Positions 16,820-23,989 of a stretch of 44,902 nucleotides of DNA are shown here, piece by piece (the stretch's first letter is position 1; the number at the start of each line of letters is the position of its first letter). The notes under the pieces were generated by a model. That model was not told the origin of the DNA. It worked only from the letters and a program-made list of their open reading frames with translations, and did not search any database. The translations under genes and the position numbers were made by a program. The DNA comes from Clostridiales bacterium (GTDB lineage: Bacteria > Bacillota > Clostridia > Christensenellales > Borkfalkiaceae), in the NCBI GenBank assembly GCA_015055505.1, contig SVIB01000012.1:1-44902 (forward strand), written 5' to 3'.

Positions 16820-17263
16820 ATGATTTATACAGATTTAACTAAAAAGGCATTAAAACTGTGTTTTGAAGCGCATAAAAATCAAGTAGATAAAACGGGTATG
16901 CCGTACGTTTTTCATCCATTTCATTTGGCTGAACAAATGACGGATGAAATATCTACCGTTTGCGCTCTTTTGCATGACGTGGTTGAAGATACGGAATATA
17001 CTTTTGAAGATATCCGTAATATGGGTTTTCCTAACGAGGTAATCGAAGTGTTGACCTTGCTTACGCACGAGGATGGTGTACCTTATATGGAATACGTCGA
17101 AAAAATAAGCGCAAATCCTATTGCAACTCGGGTAAAACTTGCAGATTTAAGACATAATAGCGATTTGTCAAGATTAGATATTATTGACGAAAATGCGTTG
17201 GCTCGTGCCGAAAAGTACCAAAAAGCAATTGAATTACTTTTAAATAAAGTAGTAGTTGAATAG
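16820..17263 (+). CDS. Small HD-domain hydrolase, RelA/SpoT-hydrolase-like
   Basis: A single-domain protein of 147 aa resembling the (p)ppGpp hydrolase half of SpoT. The metal and catalytic pattern is complete: His32 in YVFHPFHLAEQM, His52-Asp53 and Glu56-Asp57 in LLHDVVEDTEYTF, and Asp109 in KLADLRHNSDLSR. There is no synthetase, TGS or ACT domain. It may be a small alarmone hydrolase or a nucleotide phosphohydrolase of related specificity; the sequence does not decide. The ATG at 16820 is chosen because AAGGA lies five bases upstream and the family N-terminus begins there; an in-frame start at 16760 would overlap likely leader. Confidence 0.85.
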   Translation: MIYTDLTKKALKLCFEAHKNQVDKTGMPYVFHPFHLAEQMTDEISTVCALLHDVVEDTEYTFEDIRNMGFPNEVIEVLTLLTHEDGVPYMEYVEKISANPIATRVKLADLRHNSDLSRLDIIDENALARAEKYQKAIELLLNKVVVE

Positions 17264-17375
17264 GCTTTTATGGGATTTTGGGAGCAAGTACATCAGTATT
17301 TTGACTAAAAATGGTATTGGCTAAGAGAAATTAATAAGTTTTAAGTAAGATAAAACTGCACGGCTAAATTAATGA

Positions 17376-17416
17376 ATGCTCCCCAAAGGTTGAAACCTTT
17401 GGGGAGCATAGTTTTT
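17376..17416. terminator. Terminator between convergent genes
   Basis: A perfect 15-bp stem (17376-17390 with 17395-17409) with a TGAA loop, then GTTTTT on the plus side. It separates the HD gene from the minus-strand phosphopantetheinyl transferase gene. Confidence 0.85.
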
Positions 17417-17433
17417 GATTGTTTACTTTAGAA

Positions 17434-18018
17434 TTATACTTTAATTATCGTTGCTTGTTCGTTAGCGGTAGCGAATACCGAAATAAAATATTGTTCGCCG
17501 TTATTGTTTATCAAATGATGAGTAAAAGTCTTATCTAAAGTGTTATCGTTTATTATAGAGCGGTTTTTTTTATCAAGCGACTTAAAATAACTCTCTTTTT
17601 CAGTCCATTTTCTTATTAAATAAGCGTTTTTTTCAAGGATAGGTGTAGTTGAAAATTCTTCTATTTCACTTGGCGATAAAATTTTGTTTTCGATACCGCT
17701 TGGCAAAGTTCTTATTCTTTCGACGTCAATCCCGACAGGACTATTGGAAATAGCAACGGCAATCGCATTTTCACTGTGCGAAAGGGAAAAATGACAAATA
17801 TTCGACGTCCATTTTCCGTTTTTAGATTTTGAAAACACGGTTTCTTCGGCGGTTTTACCAAAACTGTCAAAGATTGCATATTCAAGTAACTTCCAAACGG
17901 CGTATTTTTGAGTTTTTGTCTTTAAATTTTTGCACCCGTTAATTTCTTCGTTTCGCTGTAAACAAGCGACAGGTAAAATTTGCGGATTTTCAAAGAACGA
18001 ATAATAAATTTTAAGCAT
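17434..18018 (-). CDS. 4'-phosphopantetheinyl transferase, Sfp type
   Basis: Transfers phosphopantetheine from CoA to a Ser of an acyl- or peptidyl-carrier protein. The 194 aa are slightly shorter than Sfp (~225). The N-terminal CoA-contact FSLSHSENAIAVAIS precedes GIDVERI, giving metal ligands Asp98 and Glu100, and WTEKESYFK at 138-146 supplies the third acidic residue and the catalytic Lys. No carrier-protein synthase lies nearby, so it may serve fatty-acid synthesis or a distant cluster. TATAAT ends six bases before the ATG and no Shine-Dalgarno is present. Confidence 0.9.
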   Translation of the reverse strand: MLKIYYSFFENPQILPVACLQRNEEINGCKNLKTKTQKYAVWKLLEYAIFDSFGKTAEETVFSKSKNGKWTSNICHFSLSHSENAIAVAISNSPVGIDVERIRTLPSGIENKILSPSEIEEFSTTPILEKNAYLIRKWTEKESYFKSLDKKNRSIINDNTLDKTFTHHLINNNGEQYFISVFATANEQATIIKV

Positions 18019-18024
18019 ATAAGA

Positions 18025-18053
18025 ATTATACCAAAAACCGCAATAAAAAGCAA
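18025..18053 (-). promoter_or_regulatory. Predicted promoter of the Sfp-like gene, leaderless geometry
   Basis: On the minus strand TTGCTT (18053-18048), 17-bp spacer, TATAAT (18030-18025). Six bases separate the -10 box from the ATG, so transcription should start at or next to the start codon. Confidence 0.7.
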
Positions 18054-18070
18054 ATGCTTAATTCTTTTTA

Positions 18071-18099
18071 TTGATTTTTTGTCTTTTTTGCTATATAAT
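18071..18099 (+). promoter_or_regulatory. Predicted promoter of the DUF1295 gene
   Basis: TTGATT at 18071-18076, 17-bp spacer, TATAAT at 18094-18099. It is divergent from the Sfp-like promoter, with the two -35 boxes 17 bases apart. Confidence 0.7.
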
Positions 18100-18123
18100 T
18101 AAATATATACTAAAGAGGCCATT

Positions 18124-18984
18124 ATGAAATTAAAAGAAAACAGAATTTTGAGCATACTACTTGTAACTTTAACTTATATCTTAGCGTCAGTATTGGGTAT
18201 AATATTATATAACGCTTTAAATTTTAGCGTATGGCTAAATTTACTTCTTGCCGATTGCTTTGCGACGGTTATCGTTTTTATCGTTAGCGTAATTTTAAAA
18301 AATGCGTCAGTTTACGACCCGTATTGGAGCGTTCAACCCATAATAATAGTAATAGGCTTTACCTTTTTGTACGGTCTTAACGTAATGGGAATTATAGTCG
18401 TTAGCGTCGTTTGTGTATGGGGAATTCGCCTAACCGCAAATTGGATGTATACTTTCCACAGTTTAAATTATCAAGATTGGCGATACGTAATGCTTAAAGA
18501 AAGGACGGGAAAGTTTTATCCAATAATTAATTTTGTAGGCATTCATTTAGTGCCAACGCTGGTAGTCTATCTTTGTACAATGCCAATAGTTTTTGTAATA
18601 ATCAACGCGCCGACTTTTAATTTTTTTGCAACTTGCTTTGCTTTAGTTTCGCTTTTGGCGGTAATTTTACAAGGTCTTGCAGATTATCAAATGCACAAGT
18701 TTAGAAAAAACAAAACGGGAAATTTTATTCGCACAGGGCTTTGGAAATACTCCCGTCACCCCAATTATTTAGGCGAGATTTTAATGTGGTGGGGTATGGG
18801 TATTTGCGGATTTATTTTACTCCCAAATCTTTGGTATATGCCGATAGGAGCAATTGCAAACACTCTTTTGTTTTTGTTCGTAAGTATTCCTATGGCGGAT
18901 AATAGGCAGTCGAAAAAATCGGGTTTTAGCGAGTATAAAATGGCAACGAGAGCGTTGTTGCCAATTTATAAAAAACAAGGATAA
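18124..18984 (+). CDS. DUF1295 membrane protein (steroid 5-alpha-reductase/ICMT-like fold)
   Basis: Integral membrane protein of 286 aa with about seven hydrophobic segments. The DUF1295 hallmarks are present: YDPYWSVQPI near residue 64, then GIRLTANWMYTFHSLNYQDW with the WRY pattern, and the C-terminal RTGLWKYSRHPNYLGEIL block that binds a nucleotide or S-adenosylmethionine cofactor in related folds. Proteins of this family are called reductases by similarity, but the substrate is unknown. AAAGAGG precedes the ATG. The gene is transcribed alone, divergent from the phosphopantetheinyl transferase. Confidence 0.88.
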   Translation: MKLKENRILSILLVTLTYILASVLGIILYNALNFSVWLNLLLADCFATVIVFIVSVILKNASVYDPYWSVQPIIIVIGFTFLYGLNVMGIIVVSVVCVWGIRLTANWMYTFHSLNYQDWRYVMLKERTGKFYPIINFVGIHLVPTLVVYLCTMPIVFVIINAPTFNFFATCFALVSLLAVILQGLADYQMHKFRKNKTGNFIRTGLWKYSRHPNYLGEILMWWGMGICGFILLPNLWYMPIGAIANTLLFLFVSIPMADNRQSKKSGFSEYKMATRALLPIYKKQG

Positions 18985-19036
18985 TCGCCTTATAGGTGGC
19001 TTTTTTGAATAATAAGTGAAAAAATTACGGCAGGTA

Positions 19037-19065
19037 TTGACAAAAATCAAAACCTAAAGTAAAAT
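19037..19065 (+). promoter_or_regulatory. Predicted promoter of the M3-type peptidase gene
   Basis: TTGACA at 19037-19042, 17-bp spacer, TAAAAT at 19060-19065. Confidence 0.7.
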
Positions 19066-19094
19066 TATTTTAATAGTAATAATAGGAGGAAGAA

Positions 19095-20705
19095 ATGAAA
19101 AAACGCATTAGAATTTTTGCTACCGTAATAGCGCTAATATTGTCGGTATCTGTTTTTTCGTCGTGTATAAATATATTTATTCCCGTCAGTATGTGGGACG
19201 GAGAACAGTTAAAGTTTACCCTTACTGCAAGCGACGTAAGCGAGGCTGAAACTTTACTTAGCGAGGCAAAATCAGCAACGCTTAACGGCTCAGCGTTAAG
19301 TTCTAATCAAAAGTGGAACGACTTTTTATATAGTTATTATAACATTGTAACTCAATACAATATGGCGACCGTATCTTATTACGGTGACTTAAAAAACGAA
19401 GGCTATAAATCAAATTATCTCTTTGCAAATTCGGCTTATTTAGATTTGTATGCAAAATATTTGTCGGCGTTGAAAGAGATATATAATTCATCAAAGAGGG
19501 ACAGTTTTTTTAGCGGTTGGACGGAAGAAGACCTTTCAATAATTCTATATTATGACGACGAAGTTTCGGCTTTAGAAGAAGAAAACGACTTATTACTAAC
19601 TGAGTACGATTCTCTAACCGAAGAAGAATTTTACGACGGCAGTATTGAAATTTATCAGCAAATGCTAAAAAATTACGATAAAATCGCCGATAAGTTCGGG
19701 TATGATAATTATTACGATTACGCAACAAAGGAAGTTTACGGGAGAGAATACGGCGAGGTTGAAAGGTCAATTTACCGTAATAAAGTTGCTCAAAACGTAG
19801 TTCCTATAAGCCAAAATTTATTTATGAAACAAGGTGAAGAAATTTTAGGGCTGACGACTGCGGAGTTGGGCGTTATTAATGCGATTATCTATGAAGATTA
19901 CGACGCGGAGAAAACGTTAAATTATTACGATAGATACGTAAGCAGTTATACTGGAAGTACGAAAGAGGCGTTAAGTCACGCGTTTGCAAATAAAAATTTC
20001 TATATGACTGATAATCCCGATGCGCAGGGCACGGCGTTTACCGTTTATATGCCCACTTACAACGAACCGTTCTGTTTCTTTGGTCCTAATTATCAAGACG
20101 TATTTACGGTAATACACGAATTGGGACACTATTACGCATATCTTTATTCGGGGCTTGAAAATCTACCTATGGATTTAAACGAAGTTCATTCTCAGGCTAA
20201 CGAAATGTTACTTCTCGAATACCTTAACACTGAACTTGACGAAAAACTCTACGGCGCACTTGAATCTTCGGTTATTGCGGAAACCGTTTCTACGGTCTTA
20301 GTAGGCGCAATAGTTGACAGCGTAGAAGAGAAAGTGTACGATTTACCCCCAGATCAAATCACATCCCAAAAGATTGACGAAATTATTGACGAAGTGTGTT
20401 CGCGCTTTGGTGGAAAAGAATACGTAAACAATACCGTGTTTGGAAACGTAGGTGTTTATAAGTATTTTAGAATGACTGCTATCCGTCAGCCCATTTATTA
20501 TTTAAGTTATTCTACTTCGGCAACGACCGTATTGGCATTTTACGTAGAGGCAAAAGAGAACAGCGCGTCGGCGAGAGAAAAATACCGTAAACTTATAGAA
20601 GAGTCAAATGTTGATGCGACTTTTAGCGAGGCGTTGCAGACGGCAGGTTTTAAAACTCCGTTTGAAGATTCAACGTATACGCTAATTGAAAGTTTGGCAA
20701 GATAG
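19095..20705 (+). CDS. Lipoprotein zinc metallopeptidase, M3/oligoendopeptidase-F-like
   Basis: A 536-aa extracytoplasmic peptidase. The N-terminus is a lipoprotein signal with lipobox SVFSSC, predicted lipidated Cys24. The zinc motif HELGH is at 341-345 in DVFTVIHELGHYYAY, and the third ligand is expected in EVHSQANEMLLLEYL about 25 residues later, as in M3 enzymes. The helical N-terminal half rich in Glu and Tyr fits the family fold, which admits only short peptides. Usual members are cytosolic; anchoring outside suggests degradation of peptides at the cell surface for nutrition. A strong ribosome site AGGAGGAAG precedes the ATG. It is monocistronic. Confidence 0.86.
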   Translation: MKKRIRIFATVIALILSVSVFSSCINIFIPVSMWDGEQLKFTLTASDVSEAETLLSEAKSATLNGSALSSNQKWNDFLYSYYNIVTQYNMATVSYYGDLKNEGYKSNYLFANSAYLDLYAKYLSALKEIYNSSKRDSFFSGWTEEDLSIILYYDDEVSALEEENDLLLTEYDSLTEEEFYDGSIEIYQQMLKNYDKIADKFGYDNYYDYATKEVYGREYGEVERSIYRNKVAQNVVPISQNLFMKQGEEILGLTTAELGVINAIIYEDYDAEKTLNYYDRYVSSYTGSTKEALSHAFANKNFYMTDNPDAQGTAFTVYMPTYNEPFCFFGPNYQDVFTVIHELGHYYAYLYSGLENLPMDLNEVHSQANEMLLLEYLNTELDEKLYGALESSVIAETVSTVLVGAIVDSVEEKVYDLPPDQITSQKIDEIIDEVCSRFGGKEYVNNTVFGNVGVYKYFRMTAIRQPIYYLSYSTSATTVLAFYVEAKENSASAREKYRKLIEESNVDATFSEALQTAGFKTPFEDSTYTLIESLAR

Positions 20706-20719
20706 TTAACGAAATTAAT

Positions 20720-20745
20720 AAAAGTAGCCGTATAAGTCGATTATT
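20720..20745 (+). repeat. ATAAGT-N6-ATAAGTYGATTA motif, copy B
   Basis: AAAAGT, AGCCGT, ATAAGTCGATTATT. The first half has one mismatch to ATAAGT. This copy lies inside the hairpin of the shared terminator. Confidence 0.5.
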
Positions 20746-20768
20746 GACCTATACGGCTATTTGTTTTT
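20725..20768. terminator. Bidirectional terminator between the peptidase and YgjV genes
   Basis: TAGCCGTATA (20725-20734) pairs with TATACGGCTA (20750-20759), and the pairing can extend inward. T-rich runs lie on both sides, and the minus-strand gene's stop codon overlaps the right arm. Confidence 0.85.
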
Positions 20769-21278
20769 GGCGTTTTTAGATTTTGAAAGCGCTAACGAGA
20801 TAAACCAAACGGAGATTGAAACGAGGGTTAAAACTTCGTTTACCAGACCCATTATGGAAAATCGCATTATATCGTAAACGAGCATTGAAATTGAGATTGG
20901 TATTCCAAGAATTTTAGTTAAAGTTGGGTTTTGTTGCCAATAACTAAACACTGCAATTAAAGATGCAAAAGCGGGTAAAAGCCCGAAAATATCTTTCATA
21001 GTTAAAGCGGACGTAATAACGGCGACAATGGCAAATATTACAAATAAAGGTTTGCGGTTTTTATTTTTACCGTCGGTTAAAATGAACGCCGTTTCTCTGC
21101 ACGCGCCGACAAGCGTAACGGCAAGTGCGGAAAATGCAGTTAAAAGTCCGTAGTGGCACGCCCACGTTAAATCGCTTGCAAGTTTTACTTTTAAGACCTT
21201 TTTTCGGTCTTTTTGCTGATAAATTAGGAAATTGACTAAAATGCCTAAAATCCCTATTATTTCTCCAATAGTTTTCAT
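20757..21278 (-). CDS. YgjV family inner-membrane protein
   Basis: A 173-aa protein with about six hydrophobic segments. It matches the YgjV pattern of E. coli: an N-terminal helix IGILGILVNFLIYQQKDRKK, then SDLTWACHYGLL with the conserved Trp-His, and ALAVTLVGACRETAFIL. The function of YgjV proteins is unknown. The start is set at the ATG at 21278 because CAGAGGA lies four bases upstream; a longer frame begins at 21305 without a ribosome site and would cross the terminator of the gene behind it. Confidence 0.82.
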   Translation of the reverse strand: MKTIGEIIGILGILVNFLIYQQKDRKKVLKVKLASDLTWACHYGLLTAFSALAVTLVGACRETAFILTDGKNKNRKPLFVIFAIVAVITSALTMKDIFGLLPAFASLIAVFSYWQQNPTLTKILGIPISISMLVYDIMRFSIMGLVNEVLTLVSISVWFISLALSKSKNAKNK

Positions 21279-21289
21279 AAATCCTCTGT

Positions 21290-21319
21290 AAAAAAGCGCC
21301 CGCATATTGCGGACGCTTT
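21290..21319 (-). terminator. Terminator of the DUF378 gene
   Basis: AAAGCG-C-CCGC pairs with GCGG-A-CGCTTT (21293-21303 and 21309-21319) around ATATT, with a run of A at 21290-21295 giving U on the minus strand. Confidence 0.75.
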
Positions 21320-21341
21320 ACGTTTCAGTAACGGTTAGATA

Positions 21342-21566
21342 TTAATACTCTTCGCTTGCAAGAGTAAGTCTTCCCGAATTGAGAATTGGGGAAATGATAA
21401 GCCAAATCGAGGCAAGCGCGATAATTGAATAAATAATTACCGAACCCATAACTCTTGCTCCGCCGAAAATGAAGGAAACGAGGTTAAAATTAAACAACCC
21501 GAAAAGTCCCCAGTTTACAGCGCCGAGAATTACTAAAACGTAAGCAATAATGTTTGCAATTTTCAT
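21342..21566 (-). CDS. DUF378 small membrane protein (YuzA-like)
   Basis: A 74-aa protein with two hydrophobic helices. The family core is clear: IAYVLVILGAVNWGLFGLF, then FNLVSFIFGG, then IIYSIIALASIWLI. Its function is not known. The ATG at 21566 is preferred since GGAGGG lies eight bases upstream and the family starts here; the longer frame to 21605 has no ribosome site. A 15-bp palindrome GCTTATAGTATAAGC at 21581-21595 lies just upstream of the ribosome site and may be an operator or hairpin. It is 54 bases after rsuA on the same strand. Confidence 0.88.
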   Translation of the reverse strand: MKIANIIAYVLVILGAVNWGLFGLFNFNLVSFIFGGARVMGSVIIYSIIALASIWLIISPILNSGRLTLASEEY

Positions 21567-21620
21567 AATCTTTGCCCTCCGCTTATAGTATAAGCAGAAA
21601 GTCAAGGTTTATACTAAAAA

Positions 21621-22319
21621 TTAATTGCCGGTAAAAATTTTTTCTTCTTCTGCCGTTAAGAATCTCCACTCTCCGCGAGGGAGGTCTCCAAGCGTTATGG
21701 AAGAAAAAGCAACTCTTTCCAAAAAGACGATTTTATTTTTTCTTGCGCCGAATAACCGTTTAATTTCGTGGTATTTCCCCTCGGTGAGAAAAATATAACC
21801 GTTATACTCGTCAATTCTTTCTATTTTGCAAGGTTTCGTCGTGTAGCCGTCTAAAAGAGTAATGCCGTTTTCTATTGCGGTTATATCTTCATTTGAATAA
21901 CGGTCGGCGGTTGTGAAAAAGTATTTTTTAGTAACGTGTTTTTTAGGGGATAAGGCGTTATGAGCCGAAATGCCGTCGTTGGTTAAAATTACAAGTCCAA
22001 CCGTATCTTTATCAAGTCTTCCGCAAGGAAAAAGATTTAACTTTTTAAAATTATCGGGAAGAAGGTCAACTACGGTTTTATCTCTGCCGTCTTCAGTTGC
22101 TGAAACGACACCGGAAGGCTTATTAACGAGTATATAGACGTACTTTTTGTAAAAAATACGTTCTCCCGAAAGGTAAACTTCGTCCTTTTCTTCGTCAATT
22201 TTGAAGTCGCCTTTTTTGACTGTTTGACCGTTTACGCAAATTAGACCTCTTTTAATTTTCTCAGCGCATTCTTTTCTTGAAAATATGCCGAGAGTTGAAA
22301 AAAACTTATCAATTCTCAT
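21621..22319 (-). CDS. rsuA: 16S rRNA pseudouridine synthase, RsuA type
   Basis: Makes a pseudouridine in small-subunit rRNA (U516 in E. coli numbering). The 232 aa show an N-terminal S4 RNA-binding domain (MRIDKFFSTLGIFSRKEC to about residue 60) and the synthase domain with LVNKPSGVVSA at 64-74 and the catalytic Asp103 in CGRLDKDTVGLVILTNDG. RsuA, RluB, RluE and RluF share this layout; the short length without a C-terminal tail favours RsuA. A TTTACA/TATTAT promoter ends six bases before the ATG and there is no Shine-Dalgarno, so the mRNA is probably leaderless. Confidence 0.9.
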   Translation of the reverse strand: MRIDKFFSTLGIFSRKECAEKIKRGLICVNGQTVKKGDFKIDEEKDEVYLSGERIFYKKYVYILVNKPSGVVSATEDGRDKTVVDLLPDNFKKLNLFPCGRLDKDTVGLVILTNDGISAHNALSPKKHVTKKYFFTTADRYSNEDITAIENGITLLDGYTTKPCKIERIDEYNGYIFLTEGKYHEIKRLFGARKNKIVFLERVAFSSITLGDLPRGEWRFLTAEEEKIFTGN

Positions 22320-22325
22320 ATAAAA

Positions 22326-22354
22326 ATAATAACATAAAAATTAAGCCTTGTAAA
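22326..22354 (-). promoter_or_regulatory. Predicted promoter of rsuA, leaderless geometry
   Basis: On the minus strand TTTACA (22354-22349), 17-bp spacer, TATTAT (22331-22326), then six bases to the ATG. Confidence 0.62.
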
Positions 22355-22374
22355 GCAAAAAAATCAATTCTTAC

Positions 22375-22403
22375 TTGCAAAAATACGGCGTTAGTAATAT
22401 AAT
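22375..22403 (+). promoter_or_regulatory. Predicted promoter of the nitroreductase-glycosidase-MFS operon
   Basis: TTGCAA at 22375-22380, 17-bp spacer, TATAAT at 22398-22403. It is divergent from the rsuA promoter. Confidence 0.75.
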
Positions 22404-22423
22404 ATATTAAAAGGAGTAAAGTT

Positions 22424-22936
22424 GTGGAATTTGAACGTATTTGTAAAGAGAGATATTCGGTTAGAAAATTCTCGTCAAGAAAAGTTGAAGAAGAAAAAAT
22501 AGCAAAGATTTTAGAACTTACAAGGCTTGCGCCTACAGCAAGAAACAATCAGCCTTACGAAATTTACGTTGCTAAAACGGGCGAGGCTCTTGAAAAAGTC
22601 AAAAAGGGCAGAGATAATCTTTTAGGCGCTCCGCTCGTGTTTGTCGTTTGCTCGGATGAAGAGAAAAATTGGATGCATCCGCACAATGATAAAAACTCAA
22701 CTTTGCAAGATATAGGTATCGTTTGTACGACTTTAATGTATGCTTGCTCTGAAGTTGGACTTGGAAGTTTGTACGTATGTGCATTTGATCCTGAGAGCAC
22801 GAAAAAAGCGGTGGGCATAAAGGAAAATTTAACTCCCGAAACTTTAATTTTGGTTGGCTATCCCGATAGCGACTGTACAACGTCCCCCAATAAGGGAGTT
22901 AGACGGCAAATAGAAGAATTCGTTCATAACGTATAA
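22424..22936 (+). CDS. Nitroreductase-family flavoprotein
   Basis: An FMN-dependent NAD(P)H oxidoreductase of the small nitroreductase fold (170 aa). The N-terminal SVRKFSSRKVEEEKI and TRLAPTARNNQPYEIYV are the FMN-binding hallmarks; ALEKVKKGRDNLLGAPLVFV and the DIGIVCTTLMYACSEVGLGS helix follow, and LILVGYPDSD ends the core. The natural substrate is not predictable. It starts with GTG, fixed by AAAAGGAG at eight bases. The glycosidase gene begins 14 bases after its stop, so it leads a three-gene operon. Confidence 0.9.
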   Translation: MEFERICKERYSVRKFSSRKVEEEKIAKILELTRLAPTARNNQPYEIYVAKTGEALEKVKKGRDNLLGAPLVFVVCSDEEKNWMHPHNDKNSTLQDIGIVCTTLMYACSEVGLGSLYVCAFDPESTKKAVGIKENLTPETLILVGYPDSDCTTSPNKGVRRQIEEFVHNV

Positions 22937-22950
22937 GTTTAAGGAGAAGT

Positions 22951-23988
22951 ATGGCTAAAAACTTTGATTTCGTAGCAGGGAAAGGGGTACAAGCCTTAAA
23001 AATAGACGGATATTACGTTTGGGATTGTTCGGTTATAAAAGTAGGCGATAAATACCACATGTTTTCGTCAAGATGGAAAAAGGAACTCGGTTTTGGTTTT
23101 AACTGGGTTTTTAACAGTGAGATAATTCAAAGCGTAGCCGATAAACCCGAAGGCCCGTATAAGTTTTTAAGAGTAGTCCTTCCTCGCCGTGATAGACGGT
23201 ATTTTGACGGAATGAACACTCATAATACTTGTATAAAAGAATATAACGGAAAGTTTTATCTTTACTATATGGGTACGACCTACGGTGGAGATATTCCAAA
23301 CGAAAAGGACGGTGCGACTTACGATTATTACCTTGAAACGTGGAATAAAAAGCGTATAGGCGTAGCGGTTGCCGACGATATTTACGGAGAATTTATAAGA
23401 CGGGATAATCCTATATTAGAGCCGAGAGACTGTTCGTATTGGGATTGTACTATTACGACTAATCCTATGGTCACGATAATGCCTAACGGTAAAACTTATA
23501 TGATATACAAATCGAGAAGAGCGGTTGGAAAACCTTTGCAACTGGGTATTGCCGTAGCGGATAAACCCGACGGCGTATTTGAAAGAATTTCAAATAAACC
23601 GCTTTTTGACTTTTTTAACGAGGATTTTCATATTGAAGACCCGTATATTTGGTACGACGGTGAACGGAAAAAGTTTTGCCTTATTGCAAAAGACGACGTT
23701 AAAAACGGCAGTTACGGAGTGACCGGCGAATGGGGAAATGGGTTTTACGCCGAAAGCGACGACTGTATAAACTTTGAAATTCCTGACGATCCTACGGTGT
23801 ATACGAGGAAAGTTAAGTGGGCGGACGGCAGAGAAACTGTTCAAGGCAATTTAGAAAGACCGTCGCTTCTTTTAGACGATAGAGGAAAACCAACTCATAT
23901 CTTTTGCGCAACGGGTGACGGCGGAGTTCCGTACAGTTTTGAAAATGAAACGTATATCGTTTGTTTAAATCTTGAAAAGAGAGGTTAA
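22951..23988 (+). CDS. Five-bladed beta-propeller glycoside hydrolase (GH43/GH117-like)
   Basis: Cytoplasmic glycosidase candidate of 345 aa without a signal peptide. Blade motifs repeat along the protein: VWDCSVIKVGDKYHMFSSRW near 23-42, then NGKFYLYYMGTTYGG, SYWDCTITTNPMVTI, NGKTYMIYKSRRAVG, and FHIEDPYIWYDGE near 225-237, each with the Asp, Tyr or Trp at blade tops that acts in substrate binding or catalysis. This is a common, largely uncharacterised group in gut bacteria, and the substrate cannot be told. AAGGAGAAG precedes the ATG. An MFS transporter follows at once, so the pair probably imports and cleaves one saccharide. Confidence 0.8.
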   Translation: MAKNFDFVAGKGVQALKIDGYYVWDCSVIKVGDKYHMFSSRWKKELGFGFNWVFNSEIIQSVADKPEGPYKFLRVVLPRRDRRYFDGMNTHNTCIKEYNGKFYLYYMGTTYGGDIPNEKDGATYDYYLETWNKKRIGVAVADDIYGEFIRRDNPILEPRDCSYWDCTITTNPMVTIMPNGKTYMIYKSRRAVGKPLQLGIAVADKPDGVFERISNKPLFDFFNEDFHIEDPYIWYDGERKKFCLIAKDDVKNGSYGVTGEWGNGFYAESDDCINFEIPDDPTVYTRKVKWADGRETVQGNLERPSLLLDDRGKPTHIFCATGDGGVPYSFENETYIVCLNLEKRG

Positions 23989-23989
23989 G

